Shown piece by piece: positions 23,633-32,937 of a stretch of DNA of 64,000 nucleotides. A program made the translations under genes and the position numbers. Each line of letters opens with the position of its first letter. Positions within the stretch are counted from its first letter, which is position 1. The DNA lies in NCBI RefSeq assembly GCF_042646385.1, contig NZ_JBHRTO010000001.1, positions 186,001-250,000 of the forward strand, written 5' to 3'. This DNA is from Cypionkella sinensis. GTDB taxonomy: Bacteria; Pseudomonadota; Alphaproteobacteria; Rhodobacterales; Rhodobacteraceae. The notes beneath the pieces were generated by a model, which made no database searches, was not told the origin of the DNA, and saw only the letters and a program-made list of their open reading frames with translations.

Positions 23633-26554
23633 ATGCGGATTGCAGGCAAAGGGCTGGTGGATCGCACCAAGCCGGTGAATTTCAAGTTTGACGGCAAGAC
23701 CTATCAGGGCTTCAAGGGTGATACCGTGGCTTCGGCGCTGCTCGCGAATGGCGTGCGTCTGGTGGGCCGCAGTTTCAAATATCACCGCCCGCGCGGGGTG
23801 CTGACGGCTGGGTCGGAAGAACCCAATGCGATGATCGAGGTGATCGGGGCCAGCAATCAGACCCCGAACGTCCGCGCCACCGTGCAAGAGATTTTCGAGG
23901 GGCTGAACACCCGCAGCCAGAATCGCTGGCCGTCGTTGCGCTTTGATTTGATGGCGGTGAACGATCTGGCAGCGCCCTTCCTGTCGGCGGGGTTCTACTA
24001 CAAGACCTTCATGTGGCCGCGCGCATTCTGGGAGGCGATTTACGAGCCGATCATCCGCCGTGCTGCGGGCCTTGGCAGCCTGTCGGGCAAGCATGACGAA
24101 GGCCATTATGAGAAGGCCTTTGCCTTCTGCGATCTGCTGGTGATCGGTGCGGGGCCGACCGGTCTGATGGCGGCTTTGGAGGCGGGCCGGGCCGGGGCGG
24201 ATGTGATCCTGTGCGAGGAAGATCGCCTGTTGGGCGGTCGCTTGCTGTCCGATGATCTGATGCTTGATGGCAAGCCTGCCGCCGAATGGCTGGCCGCGGT
24301 CGAGGCGGAATTGAAGGCGCTGCCGAATGTGCGGATCATGCCGCGCACCACGGTGACGGGGGCCTATGATGGCGGGCAATTCTCGGCGCTAGAGCGGGTG
24401 GGCCTGCACAAGGGCCCGCGCCCGGATCTGCCGCGTGAGTGTTTCTGGCGGATTACGGCGGCGAAAACCGTGCTGGCGGCGGGGGCGCTGGAACGCTCGA
24501 TCGCCTTCCCGATGAACGACCGTCCGGGGATCATGCTGGCGAGTGCCGTGCAGACTTACCTTCACAAGTTCGGCGTGGTGCCGGGCAAGCGCGTGACGGT
24601 TTTTGCCAACAACGACGGCGCGCGCAACGTGGCGCGGCAGTTGATCGCGGCGGGCGTGACGGTGGCGGCGATTTTGGACAGCCGGACCGATGCCAGTGCG
24701 GTGGAAGATTGCCCGGTGTATCTGGGCGCGCAAGTGACCGATACCAAGGGCCGCCACGGCCTGCGGATGATCTCAGGCAGTCATGTCGGCGGCGAATTCG
24801 CGCTGGAAACCGATCTGCTGGCGGTGTCGGGCGGCTGGAACCCGACGCTGCACATCACCTGCCATCTGAACGGGCGGCCCCGGTGGGAAGCGTCATTGGC
24901 GGCGTTTGTGCCCTTGGCCGATGCGGTGCCGAATCTGACGGCGGCGGGGGCGTGCAATGGCGTGTTTGACACGCTTGGCTGCCTGAGCGAGGGCCAAGCC
25001 GCCGCTCAGGCCGCCTTGCGCGCACTGAACATGGCGGCGGCGGATGCGGCTTTGCCTAAGGCCGAAGGTCTGCCTTACGTCATCGCACCCCTGTGGCAGG
25101 TGGCGGGCAAGGGCCGGGCATGGCTGGATTTTGCCAATGACGTCACCACCAAAGACGTGAAGCTGGCCGCACAAGAGGGCTATAAATCCGTCGAGCATAT
25201 GAAGCGTTACACCACGCAAGGCATGGCGCCGGATCAGGGCAAGAACTCGAACGTCGGGGCTTTGGCGGTGCTGGCCGATACCACCGGGCGGGGGATTCCT
25301 GAGACGGGCACCACGACATTCCGCCCGCCGTTCATTCCCACCTCTATCGCCGCGATGGGGGCAGGCGGGCGTGGCGCGGGTTTTGCGCCGCAACGGTTTT
25401 TGACCTCGGATCAAGCCAGCCGCGACCGTGGCGCGCCGATGATCGAGGCGGGGCTGTGGTATCGGCCCAGCTATTTCCCGAAACCGGGTGAGACGACGTG
25501 GCTCGAGTCGTGTAACCGCGAAATCGGCTATGTGCGCGGCGCAGTCGGCGTTTGCGATGTCTCGACTTTGGGTAAGATCGACATTCAGGGCAAGGATGCA
25601 GCGCGTTTCCTTGATCTGGTATATACCAGCATGTTCAGCACCTTGGCGGTGGGTCGGGTGCGCTATGGCCTGATGCTGCGGGCGGATGGCTATGTGCTGG
25701 ACGATGGCACCACGGCGCGTTTGGGTGAAAACCACTATCTGATGACCACCACCACGGCGGCGGCGGGTCTGGTGATGCGGCATCTGGATTTCGTGCATCA
25801 AAGCGAATGTGCCGATTGGGATGTGCGGTTTATCTCTGTCACCGAAAGCTGGGCGCAGTTTGCGGTGGCCGGGCCAAAGGCGCGCGCGCTGCTGAACGGT
25901 TATCTCGATCAGCCGCTAGGCGATTTTCCGTTCATGGCAGCGGGCAATGTCTCGGTCGGGGGTGTCTCGGCGCGGCTGTTCCGCATCAGTTTCTCGGGCG
26001 AGGAAGGTTATGAGATCGCGGTGCCGACGCGCTATGGCGAGGCTTTGTTCCGTGATCTGGTGGCGCGGGCCGAAACCATGGGCGGCGGGCCTTACGGGAT
26101 GGAAGCGCTGAACGTTCTGCGGATTGAGAAGGGCCTGATCACCCATGCCGAGATTCATGGCCGAGTGACGGCGTTTGATATCGGCGCGCAGAAGATGATC
26201 TCGGCCAAGAAAGACTGCATCGGCAAGCTGGCAGCCACACGCCCCGGTCTGCTGGGGTCAGAGCGTGAGCAGATGGTGGGGCTGAAGCCGCTGGCCGCCG
26301 AAAAGATCACCTCGGGCGCGCATCTATTCGTGCCAGGGGCGGATCTGACACGGGTGAACAGCCAGGGCTATCTGACCTCGGTCGGCTATTCGCCGCTGTT
26401 TGACCGCGATCTGGCGCTGGGCTTTCTGGTGAATGGCCGTGCGCGGCATGGCGAGACGGTGCGGGTGGTGGACCGTCTGCGCGGCATCGACGTGCTGGCC
26501 GAGGTCTGTGATCCGGTGTTCCACGACAAGGATGGGGAGAAGTTGCGTGCCTGA
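23633..26554 (+). CDS. soxA: Sarcosine oxidase, alpha subunit
   Basis: 973 residues, the large subunit. The N-terminal half binds NAD and FAD/FMN at the subunit interface: FKGDTVASALLANGVRLVG and the Rossmann fold LLVIGAGPTGLMAALEAGRAG. The C-terminal 400 residues are a GcvT-like aminomethyltransferase/THF-binding domain (FAVAGPKARALL, GEEGYEIAVP, FDIGAQKMISAKKDCIG). The start at 23633 directly follows the soxD stop. Its 3' end overlaps soxG by 8 bases. All expected domains are complete, so the oxidase is probably functional. Confidence 0.96.
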   Translation: MRIAGKGLVDRTKPVNFKFDGKTYQGFKGDTVASALLANGVRLVGRSFKYHRPRGVLTAGSEEPNAMIEVIGASNQTPNVRATVQEIFEGLNTRSQNRWPSLRFDLMAVNDLAAPFLSAGFYYKTFMWPRAFWEAIYEPIIRRAAGLGSLSGKHDEGHYEKAFAFCDLLVIGAGPTGLMAALEAGRAGADVILCEEDRLLGGRLLSDDLMLDGKPAAEWLAAVEAELKALPNVRIMPRTTVTGAYDGGQFSALERVGLHKGPRPDLPRECFWRITAAKTVLAAGALERSIAFPMNDRPGIMLASAVQTYLHKFGVVPGKRVTVFANNDGARNVARQLIAAGVTVAAILDSRTDASAVEDCPVYLGAQVTDTKGRHGLRMISGSHVGGEFALETDLLAVSGGWNPTLHITCHLNGRPRWEASLAAFVPLADAVPNLTAAGACNGVFDTLGCLSEGQAAAQAALRALNMAAADAALPKAEGLPYVIAPLWQVAGKGRAWLDFANDVTTKDVKLAAQEGYKSVEHMKRYTTQGMAPDQGKNSNVGALAVLADTTGRGIPETGTTTFRPPFIPTSIAAMGAGGRGAGFAPQRFLTSDQASRDRGAPMIEAGLWYRPSYFPKPGETTWLESCNREIGYVRGAVGVCDVSTLGKIDIQGKDAARFLDLVYTSMFSTLAVGRVRYGLMLRADGYVLDDGTTARLGENHYLMTTTTAAAGLVMRHLDFVHQSECADWDVRFISVTESWAQFAVAGPKARALLNGYLDQPLGDFPFMAAGNVSVGGVSARLFRISFSGEEGYEIAVPTRYGEALFRDLVARAETMGGGPYGMEALNVLRIEKGLITHAEIHGRVTAFDIGAQKMISAKKDCIGKLAATRPGLLGSEREQMVGLKPLAAEKITSGAHLFVPGADLTRVNSQGYLTSVGYSPLFDRDLALGFLVNGRARHGETVRVVDRLRGIDVLAEVCDPVFHDKDGEKLRA

Positions 26555-27077
26555 ATTGATCGCAAAAACCGCCCTCGCGGGGAAGAAACTGGTGGTGGCT
26601 GGCACCACTCTGGCCGAGGTCAATCCCGGCACTGTCACCTCGATCGCGCCCTATCCGGGGCAGACCGGGGCCGTCAGCGCAGCCTTGGGCTTTGAGTTTC
26701 CGGCGGTGAACAGCTTTGCCGAGCATGGCGACGCGATGATCGTCTGGTCGGGGCGCGAGCAGGCGTTTCTGATTGGCGCGGATTGTCCCGATCTGTCGGG
26801 CTTGGCGGCTGTGACCGATCAATCGGGGGGCTGGGTTAGCCTGTCGTTGCAGGGGCCTTTGGCGGTGGCTGCCTTGGCGCGTTATGTGCCGATGGATTTG
26901 CGGCTAAGCGCCTTCCCAGTCGGGCAGGCGGCGCGCACGCCGCTGTATCATATGTCGATGGTGCTGATCCGGCTGGGCGCGGATAGCTTCCGGCTCATGC
27001 TGTTCCGCTCCATGGCGCGCACAGCTTGGCATGAGATCGAAGTGGCGCTGAAAACCCTCGCGGCGCGCGCAGCCTGA
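26547..27077 (+). CDS. soxG: Sarcosine oxidase, gamma subunit
   Basis: 176-residue gamma subunit, a GcvT-related fold (GWVSLSLQGPLAVAALARY, SFRLMLFRSMARTAWHEIEV). Start is the GTG at 26547, 8 bases inside soxA, with GGGGAGAAG upstream; it is translationally coupled. Its stop overlaps the next start as TGATG, so the amidohydrolase downstream is expressed with it. Confidence 0.92.
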   Translation: MPELIAKTALAGKKLVVAGTTLAEVNPGTVTSIAPYPGQTGAVSAALGFEFPAVNSFAEHGDAMIVWSGREQAFLIGADCPDLSGLAAVTDQSGGWVSLSLQGPLAVAALARYVPMDLRLSAFPVGQAARTPLYHMSMVLIRLGADSFRLMLFRSMARTAWHEIEVALKTLAARAA

Positions 27078-28225
27078 TGCTGGGCGCGGGTGATCTGGCC
27101 GACCTGACAGCGTTCCGGCACGAGCTGCACCGCTTCCCCGAAGTCTCGCGGCACGAGGCGGCGACAGCGGGGCGGGTGGTACAGGCTTTGGCGGGGCTGA
27201 ACCCCGATCAGGTGGAGACGGGTTTGGGCGGGCATGGCGTGGCGGCGGTGTTCAATGGCGCGGCGGATGGCCCAACGGTGATGTTCCGCGCCGAGTTGGA
27301 CGCGCTGCCGATCACCGAGATTTCGCAGGCGGCGTATCGCTCGACCATCCCCGGCAGCGGGCATCTGTGTGGCCATGACGGGCATATGACGCTGCTTATG
27401 GGCCTTGGCCGGTTGATCGCCAGGGCGCGTCCGGCGCGTGGGCGTGTGGTGTTGATGTTTCAGCCCGCCGAGGAAGATGGCTCGGGCGCGGCTGCGGTGG
27501 TGGCGGACCCGCGTTTTGCGGACCTGCGGCCGGATTGGGCCTTTGCGATCCATAACATGCCGGGGCTGCCGCTGGGCCATTCCAGCCTGAAGGCGGGGGC
27601 GGTGAACTGTGCTTCCCAGGGATTGAAAATCATCCTGAGCGGCAAGACGGCGCATGCATCCTTGCCCGAAACTGGGGTGTCGCCGGGGCTGGCGCTGGCG
27701 CGGTTGATCCCGGCGATTGCGGGGCTGGGGCAGGGTGGCGCGCTGGGGCCGGATTATCGGCTGGTCACGATCACCCATGCAAGGCTGGGCGAGGCGGCAT
27801 TCGGGATTGCTCCGGGCGAGGCGGAACTATGGGCCACCTTGCGCACGATGCGCGACGATCAGATGGCGGCCTTGCGGGATGCTGCGATGGATCTCGCGCA
27901 GGGCGAGGCCGCGGCGCAGGGCCTTGGCATCCGGTTCGAGCATCACGATGATTTCGCGGCCTCGGTGAATGATGTCGAGGCGGTGGCTGTGCTGAGCCAG
28001 GCGCTGGATGCGCTGGCGATGCCCCATGATGCGGGCGATTTGCCGATGCGGGCTTCGGAGGATTTTTGGCGGTTCGGGCAGGCGGGCACGCGGTCGGCCA
28101 TGCTGTTTCTGGGCGCGGGAGAGACGCATCCGGCCCTGCATAACCCCGACTATGATTTTCCCGATGCGTTGCTGGCGCCGGGGATTGCGATTTTCCATCA
28201 GGTGCTGCGCGATCTGTTGGGCTGA
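27077..28225 (+). CDS. M20D family amidohydrolase coupled to soxG
   Basis: A 382-residue metal-dependent hydrolase of the M20D/IAA-amino-acid-amidase type, which removes N-acyl groups from amino acids. Motifs: FRHELHRFPEVS (metal site start), FRAELDALPI (Asp ligand), CGHDGHMTLLMGLG (His ligand), FQPAEEDGSG (catalytic and ligand Glu), and the lid domain around SGKTAHASLPETG. The ATG overlaps the soxG stop by one base. Usual partners downstream of soxBDAG are glyA or purU; here the coupling with an acyl-amino-acid hydrolase suggests the operon may also release N-acylated sarcosine or glycine, which is inference. Confidence 0.9.
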   Translation: MLGAGDLADLTAFRHELHRFPEVSRHEAATAGRVVQALAGLNPDQVETGLGGHGVAAVFNGAADGPTVMFRAELDALPITEISQAAYRSTIPGSGHLCGHDGHMTLLMGLGRLIARARPARGRVVLMFQPAEEDGSGAAAVVADPRFADLRPDWAFAIHNMPGLPLGHSSLKAGAVNCASQGLKIILSGKTAHASLPETGVSPGLALARLIPAIAGLGQGGALGPDYRLVTITHARLGEAAFGIAPGEAELWATLRTMRDDQMAALRDAAMDLAQGEAAAQGLGIRFEHHDDFAASVNDVEAVAVLSQALDALAMPHDAGDLPMRASEDFWRFGQAGTRSAMLFLGAGETHPALHNPDYDFPDALLAPGIAIFHQVLRDLLG

Positions 28226-28250
28226 ATTGCCAACAATTTGACTAAAATTG

Positions 28251-28336
28251 CTTCATCTTGGCGAAAATACTCCCGCCGGAGGCATCCGACATTGGCCACA
28301 GGAGCCTCCGGCGGGAGTATTTTCGCCAAGATGAAG
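28251..28336. repeat. Dispersed 33-nt repeat, inverted pair
   Basis: Two 33-base arms (28251-28283 and 28304-28336) are perfect inverted copies separated by 20 bases. The arm motif starts CTTCATCTTGG and ends CGCCGGAGGC. Single or paired related units occur at 34687, 52168 and 60396-60463. Confidence 0.9.
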
Positions 28337-28386
28337 CCGCAGGGTGGCTCTGGACTTGGGGGGGGAGGGTGCTGATATAACGGGGT

Positions 28387-30360
28387 ATGAGTCTGCCTCC
28401 CGGTTTCCTTGACGAACTGCGCAATCGCGTCTCGCTGTCCTCGGTCGTGGGCAGGAAAGTCACTTGGGATTTGCGCAAATCCAATCAGGCCAAGGGCGAC
28501 ATGTGGGCGCCGTGCCCGTTCCATCAGGAAAAATCCGCCAGCTTCCACGTCGATGACCGCAAGGGATTTTACTATTGCTTTGGCTGCCATGCCAAAGGCG
28601 ATGCGCTGACCTTCATCAAGGAAACCGACAATCTGGGCTTCATGGAGGCGGTGGAGGTTTTGGCGCGCGAGGCCGGGATGCCGATGCCGGCGCGCGATCC
28701 GCGTGCGGCGCAGGTGGCGGATCGGCGCAGTCAGTTGGCCGAGGTGATGGAGGAGGCGGTGAAGTGGTTCCGCCTGCAACTGCGCACTTCGGCGGCAAGC
28801 GATGCGCGGGCCTATCTCGCCAAGCGCGGTTTGTCGGTTGAGGCGCAGGAGCGCTGGGAGATCGGCTTTGCGCCGGATGCGCGGCAGGGGCTGTATCTGG
28901 CGCTGCGGCAAAAGGGCGTGGCGGATGATCTGATCGTGGCCTCGGGCGTTTGTGCGAAACCGGATGACGGCGGCGCGCCTTATGACCGTTTCCGGGGCCG
29001 CATCATTTTCCCGATCCGCGACGGGCGTGGCCGCGCGATTTCCCTTGGCGGGCGGGCGATGGACCCGAACGCGCGGGCGAAATATCTGAACGGGCCAGAG
29101 ACGGAACTGTTCGACAAGGGCCGCAACCTGTTCAACCATGCGCCTGCGCGCGAGGCGGCGGGCAAGGGTGCGCCTTTGGTGGTGGCCGAAGGCTATATGG
29201 ATGTGATTGCGCTGGCAGAGGCCGGGTTCAAAGCCTCGGTCGCGCCGTTGGGCACGGCGGTGACAGAAGATCAGTTGCGGCTGATGTGGCGGATCTCGGA
29301 CGAGCCGATCATTGCGCTTGATGGCGACACGGCGGGCATTCGCGCGGCGCTGCGGGTGATTGATCTGGCGCTGCCGCTGCTCGAGGCGGGCAAGGGCCTG
29401 CGCTTTGCGGTGATGCCGGGGGGGATGGACCCGGATGATTTGATCAAGGCCCAAGGTGCTGGCACGATGAAGGCGGTGCTGGATGGCGCGCTGCCGATGG
29501 TCAAGCTGCTGTGGAACCGTGAGATCGAGGGCAAGACCTTTGATAGCCCCGAGCGCAAGGCGGCGTTGGACAAAAGCCTGCGCGCGCATTTGAAGCGCAT
29601 CGTCGATCCGTCGATCCGCGCGCATTATGGCGAAGACATCAAGCAGTTGCGGATGGAGTTGTTCGGTCAGCGCTCGCGTGCCGCCAAGCCATTTCAGCCG
29701 GGAATGGGCCGTGGCCGCAATCCGCGCTTTGCGCAGGATGGCCCGGTTACGCCGATGCCATCGACCAAGGGATCATTGCTGGCGACAGCGCCCGAGCGGG
29801 TGGAGGAAGTGCTGCGCGAGGCGGTTATTCTGGCGGCGCTGATCTTTCATCCGGTGCTGATCCGGCGCTTTGAGTCGGTGTTGGAGCGGATCGAGTTGAT
29901 CGGCGAGGGCCATGAGGCGCTGCGTTTCCAGTTGCTGAACGGGCCTGATGCCGATGCGGCGGCGCTTTATGAACAAATTCAAGCCCAAGCGCCCGCTGCC
30001 CTTGATGCTTTGCTGGCCCGCCCCCATGTTCAGATCGCACCGCCGGTCAGGAACCGCGCCGACCACGATCTTGCCGAGTTCTGCATTGCCGAGGGCTTTG
30101 CCCATCTGGAAGCCAGCCGTGGGGCGCGGCGCGAGATCGCCGAGGCGATGGAAGATATCGAGGGTCTGGCCGATGAGGGCCTGACCTGGCGTATCGCCCA
30201 GGCCAACGTGGCACGGTTTTCGGCACTGGCTGGCCCGCAGGGCAAGACTGCCGAAGGTGTGCTGGCCAGCAATGGCGTGCAGATGGATAAGGACGAATTG
30301 GAGGGTGCCCGCAGCTTGTGGGACAGTATCCAGTTCTCTAAGGACGGCCCGAAGCGCTAG
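28387..30360 (+). CDS. dnaG: DNA primase
   Basis: Makes RNA primers for chromosome replication. Length 657 residues. The zinc-binding domain is at the N-terminus (CPFHQEKSASF then FYYCFGCHAKGDALTF), followed by the TOPRIM catalytic core with acidic residues in VVAEGYMDVIALAEAG and ALDGDTAGIRAALR. The C-terminal segment that binds helicase runs to the end. Start at 28387 lies 51 bases after the repeat pair. dnaG sits directly before rpoD, the conserved macromolecular synthesis arrangement. Confidence 0.97.
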   Translation: MSLPPGFLDELRNRVSLSSVVGRKVTWDLRKSNQAKGDMWAPCPFHQEKSASFHVDDRKGFYYCFGCHAKGDALTFIKETDNLGFMEAVEVLAREAGMPMPARDPRAAQVADRRSQLAEVMEEAVKWFRLQLRTSAASDARAYLAKRGLSVEAQERWEIGFAPDARQGLYLALRQKGVADDLIVASGVCAKPDDGGAPYDRFRGRIIFPIRDGRGRAISLGGRAMDPNARAKYLNGPETELFDKGRNLFNHAPAREAAGKGAPLVVAEGYMDVIALAEAGFKASVAPLGTAVTEDQLRLMWRISDEPIIALDGDTAGIRAALRVIDLALPLLEAGKGLRFAVMPGGMDPDDLIKAQGAGTMKAVLDGALPMVKLLWNREIEGKTFDSPERKAALDKSLRAHLKRIVDPSIRAHYGEDIKQLRMELFGQRSRAAKPFQPGMGRGRNPRFAQDGPVTPMPSTKGSLLATAPERVEEVLREAVILAALIFHPVLIRRFESVLERIELIGEGHEALRFQLLNGPDADAAALYEQIQAQAPAALDALLARPHVQIAPPVRNRADHDLAEFCIAEGFAHLEASRGARREIAEAMEDIEGLADEGLTWRIAQANVARFSALAGPQGKTAEGVLASNGVQMDKDELEGARSLWDSIQFSKDGPKR

Positions 30361-30376
30361 ATCGGGGAAATCTGAC

Positions 30377-30437
30377 TGATTCGGCTTTCCCCTGCTGTGA
30401 TTCGCGCTATTGATTCGATTTGGCGGATTCTGATTCG
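30377..30437. promoter_or_regulatory. Four TGATTCG heptamers upstream of rpoD
   Basis: TGATTCG occurs at 30377, 30398, 30411 and 30431 in the 119-base dnaG-rpoD gap (spacing 21, 13 and 20). Repeated direct motifs before a housekeeping sigma gene may be a regulator array; the first and last pairs are in phase with about two helical turns. Confidence 0.4.
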
Positions 30438-30479
30438 CTTGATACCACCCGACCACCCCGTTTTGACCAAGGAATGCTC

Positions 30480-32474
30480 ATGGCCTCGAAAGACACCGAC
30501 GACGGCAAACCCGAAGCCGATGAAGCGGATGTTTCCCTTGATATGAGCCAGGCGGCCGTCAAGAAGATGATCGCTGATGCGCGCGAGCGGGGCTACATCA
30601 CCTACGAACAGCTCAACAACGTGATGCCGCCCGAGCAGGTGTCGTCCGAGCAGATCGAAGATGTGATGTCGATGCTGTCCGAGATGGGCATCAACGTCAT
30701 TGAAGACGAGGATGTCGAGGAAGGCGAGGCGGTGGTTGGCGGCGATCTGGTGGAAACCGGATCGGGCGCGCGGGATGTGGCGGTTGTCACCACCACGACC
30801 GAGGCGCTGGACCGCACCGATGACCCGGTGCGGATGTATCTGCGCGAGATGGGCAGCGTCGAGTTGCTGTCGCGCGAAGGCGAGATCGCGATTGCCAAGC
30901 GCATCGAGGCCGGTCGCAACACGATGATCGCCGGGCTTTGTGAAAGCCCGCTGACGTTTCAGGCCATTATCATCTGGCGCGACGAATTGTTGTCGGAAGA
31001 CATTCTGCTGCGCGATGTGATCGACCTTGAGGCCACCTTCGGGCGGTCGTTGGACGGCGAAGAGGGCATGGTGGGTGCCGATCTGGAAGGCGTCGAGGTG
31101 GAAGCCGCGCCGCGCCGTGCTGGCGGGGACGAGCCCGAGTTGGATGCCGATGGCAATCCGCTGATGCGTTCGGACGATGATGACGAGGAAGACGACGGCA
31201 ACTCGATGTCGCTTGCAGCGATGGAAGCCGCGCTGAAGCCGAAGGTGCTGGAAACGCTCGACCTGATCGCGCGGGATTATTCCAAGCTGTCGGAAATGCA
31301 AGACCTGCGGATGTCGGCAACCTTGTCGGAGAAATCGCGGTTCTCGGCGACCGAGGAAACTGCCTATCAGAAATTGCGCAGCGAAATCGTGGTATTGGTG
31401 AACGAACTTCATCTGCACAACAACCGGATCGAAGCGCTGATTGACCAACTTTACGGCATCAACCGCAAGATCATGGCGATCAACTCGGGCATGGTGAAGC
31501 TGGCGGATGCCGCGCGGATCAACCGCCGCGAGTTCATTGACGAATATCAGGGCTACGAGCTTGACCCGAACTGGCTGGACAAGATGGCTGCCAAATCGGG
31601 CCGGGGCTGGCAGGCGCTGATCGAGAAAAGCCGTGACAAGGTGGAAGATCTGCGGGCCGAAATGGCGCAGGTCGGCACTTATATCGGCGTCGATATCTCG
31701 GAATTCCGCCGGATCGTGAACCAAGTGCAGAAGGGCGAGAAAGAAGCCCGGCAGGCCAAGAAGGAAATGGTCGAAGCCAACCTGCGTCTGGTGATCTCGA
31801 TTGCCAAGAAATACACCAACCGCGGCTTGCAGTTCCTTGATTTGATTCAGGAAGGCAACATTGGCCTGATGAAGGCGGTTGATAAGTTCGAATACCGCCG
31901 GGGCTATAAGTTCAGCACCTATGCGACGTGGTGGATTCGTCAGGCGATCACCCGTTCGATCGCTGACCAAGCCCGCACCATTCGTATCCCGGTGCATATG
32001 ATCGAGACGATCAACAAGCTGGTGCGCACGGGTCGGCAGATGCTGCACGAGATCGGCCGCGAGCCGACGCCCGAGGAACTGGCCGAAAAGCTGCAAATGC
32101 CGCTGGAGAAGGTTCGCAAGGTGATGAAGATCGCCAAGGAACCGATTTCCTTGGAAACCCCGATTGGTGACGAGGAAGACAGCCAACTGGGCGATTTCAT
32201 CGAGGATAAGAATGCGATCTTGCCGCTGGACAGCGCCATTCAGGAAAACCTGAAGGAGACCACCACCCGCGTTCTGGCCAGCCTGACCCCGCGCGAGGAA
32301 CGTGTGCTGCGGATGCGTTTCGGCATCGGTATGAACACCGATCACACGCTGGAAGAAGTCGGTCAGCAGTTTTCTGTGACCCGCGAACGTATCCGCCAGA
32401 TCGAGGCGAAGGCGCTGCGGAAGCTGAAACATCCGAGCCGCTCCCGCAAGCTGCGGTCGTTCCTCGACCAGTGA
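30480..32474 (+). CDS. rpoD: Housekeeping RNA polymerase sigma factor
   Basis: Primary sigma-70 factor of 664 residues that directs RNA polymerase to standard promoters. Regions in order: 1.1 at the acidic N-terminus, 1.2 (DPVRMYLREMGSVELLSREGE), an acidic non-conserved insert with EED runs, region 2.2-2.4 (ANLRLVISIAKKYTNRGLQF, KFSTYATWWIRQAITRSIAD), region 3 (IRIPVHMIETINKLVRTG) and region 4.2 (TLEEVGQQFSVTRERIRQIE). The ATG at 30480 is preferred as AAGGA lies 6 bases upstream; TTG 30420 and ATG 30474 are alternatives. Ends at a strong intrinsic terminator. Confidence 0.97.
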   Translation: MASKDTDDGKPEADEADVSLDMSQAAVKKMIADARERGYITYEQLNNVMPPEQVSSEQIEDVMSMLSEMGINVIEDEDVEEGEAVVGGDLVETGSGARDVAVVTTTTEALDRTDDPVRMYLREMGSVELLSREGEIAIAKRIEAGRNTMIAGLCESPLTFQAIIIWRDELLSEDILLRDVIDLEATFGRSLDGEEGMVGADLEGVEVEAAPRRAGGDEPELDADGNPLMRSDDDDEEDDGNSMSLAAMEAALKPKVLETLDLIARDYSKLSEMQDLRMSATLSEKSRFSATEETAYQKLRSEIVVLVNELHLHNNRIEALIDQLYGINRKIMAINSGMVKLADAARINRREFIDEYQGYELDPNWLDKMAAKSGRGWQALIEKSRDKVEDLRAEMAQVGTYIGVDISEFRRIVNQVQKGEKEARQAKKEMVEANLRLVISIAKKYTNRGLQFLDLIQEGNIGLMKAVDKFEYRRGYKFSTYATWWIRQAITRSIADQARTIRIPVHMIETINKLVRTGRQMLHEIGREPTPEELAEKLQMPLEKVRKVMKIAKEPISLETPIGDEEDSQLGDFIEDKNAILPLDSAIQENLKETTTRVLASLTPREERVLRMRFGIGMNTDHTLEEVGQQFSVTRERIRQIEAKALRKLKHPSRSRKLRSFLDQ

Positions 32475-32494
32475 AATTGCTGCCTGAAATCAGG

Positions 32495-32523
32495 AAAAGC
32501 GCGCCATGATCGGCGCGCTTTTT
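32495..32523 (+). terminator. Intrinsic terminator of rpoD
   Basis: Stem of GCGCGCC/GGCGCGC extended by AAAA/TTTT around a 6-base loop (32506-32511), followed by T residues. The loop contains the ATG of the small frame at 32506. Confidence 0.9.
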
Positions 32524-32724
32524 CTATGCGCGCTTGTGGTGGCGGGGGCGATGCAGGCTCCGGCTTGGCTGATATTGCCCTTTGCCGCCATGCTGGCGCT
32601 GATCAGCCGCTTCATTCCGCTGATTGGTCGGCTGGGGTGGATGATAAGGCTGTTGTTTGCGCTGGGGCTGACCGCGATGGCTTATGGCTTGGGCGCATCG
32701 CTTGGCACGGGTCTGGCAGGATAG
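32506..32724 (+). CDS. Small hydrophobic protein (start lies inside the terminator loop)
   Basis: A 72-residue frame predicted to form two membrane helices separated by a basic turn (SRFIPLIGRLGWMIR). The ATG at 32506 sits in the loop of the rpoD terminator, so the mRNA would need its own start or readthrough. A real protein could begin later at an in-frame codon, such as the Met near 32551. Hydrophobic frames arise by chance in GC-rich DNA, so this is weak. No known family. Confidence 0.3.
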   Translation: MIGALFLCALVVAGAMQAPAWLILPFAAMLALISRFIPLIGRLGWMIRLLFALGLTAMAYGLGASLGTGLAG

Positions 32725-32732
32725 GACGCGCG

Positions 32733-32805
32733 TAGGACCGGAGGGACTCGAACCCCCAACCAAGGCGTTATGAGCGCCCGGCTCTAACCATTGAGCTACA
32801 GTCCC
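32733..32805 (-). tRNA. tRNA-Ile (CAT anticodon, lysidine type)
   Basis: 73-base cloverleaf with the anticodon loop CTCATAA, giving CAT. The flanking bases (anticodon stem then GCCTTGGTTG) resemble tRNA-Ile2 rather than elongator tRNA-Met, so C34 is likely modified to lysidine by TilS to read AUA. T arm GTTCGAG is present. Unlike the tRNA-Glu genes in this window, CCA is not encoded. The acceptor stem has G-U pairs at positions 1 and 6. Confidence 0.85.
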
Positions 32806-32937
32806 ACACAGGCTTTGCCTATCAGATGCGGGGGCGGGGTCAAGCGCTGTGGTGACAAATCCGCAAGCCCGCGTTGCGTGGGCGCGCGGGATGGCTTATG
32901 GGGGCGGAAACCGCCTTTCAGCTTGGGGAATCTGCGC

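Noticed and set aside
30357..32432. A long antisense frame opposite rpoD
   Set aside because: rpoD is intact on the other strand; the antisense product has no family features.
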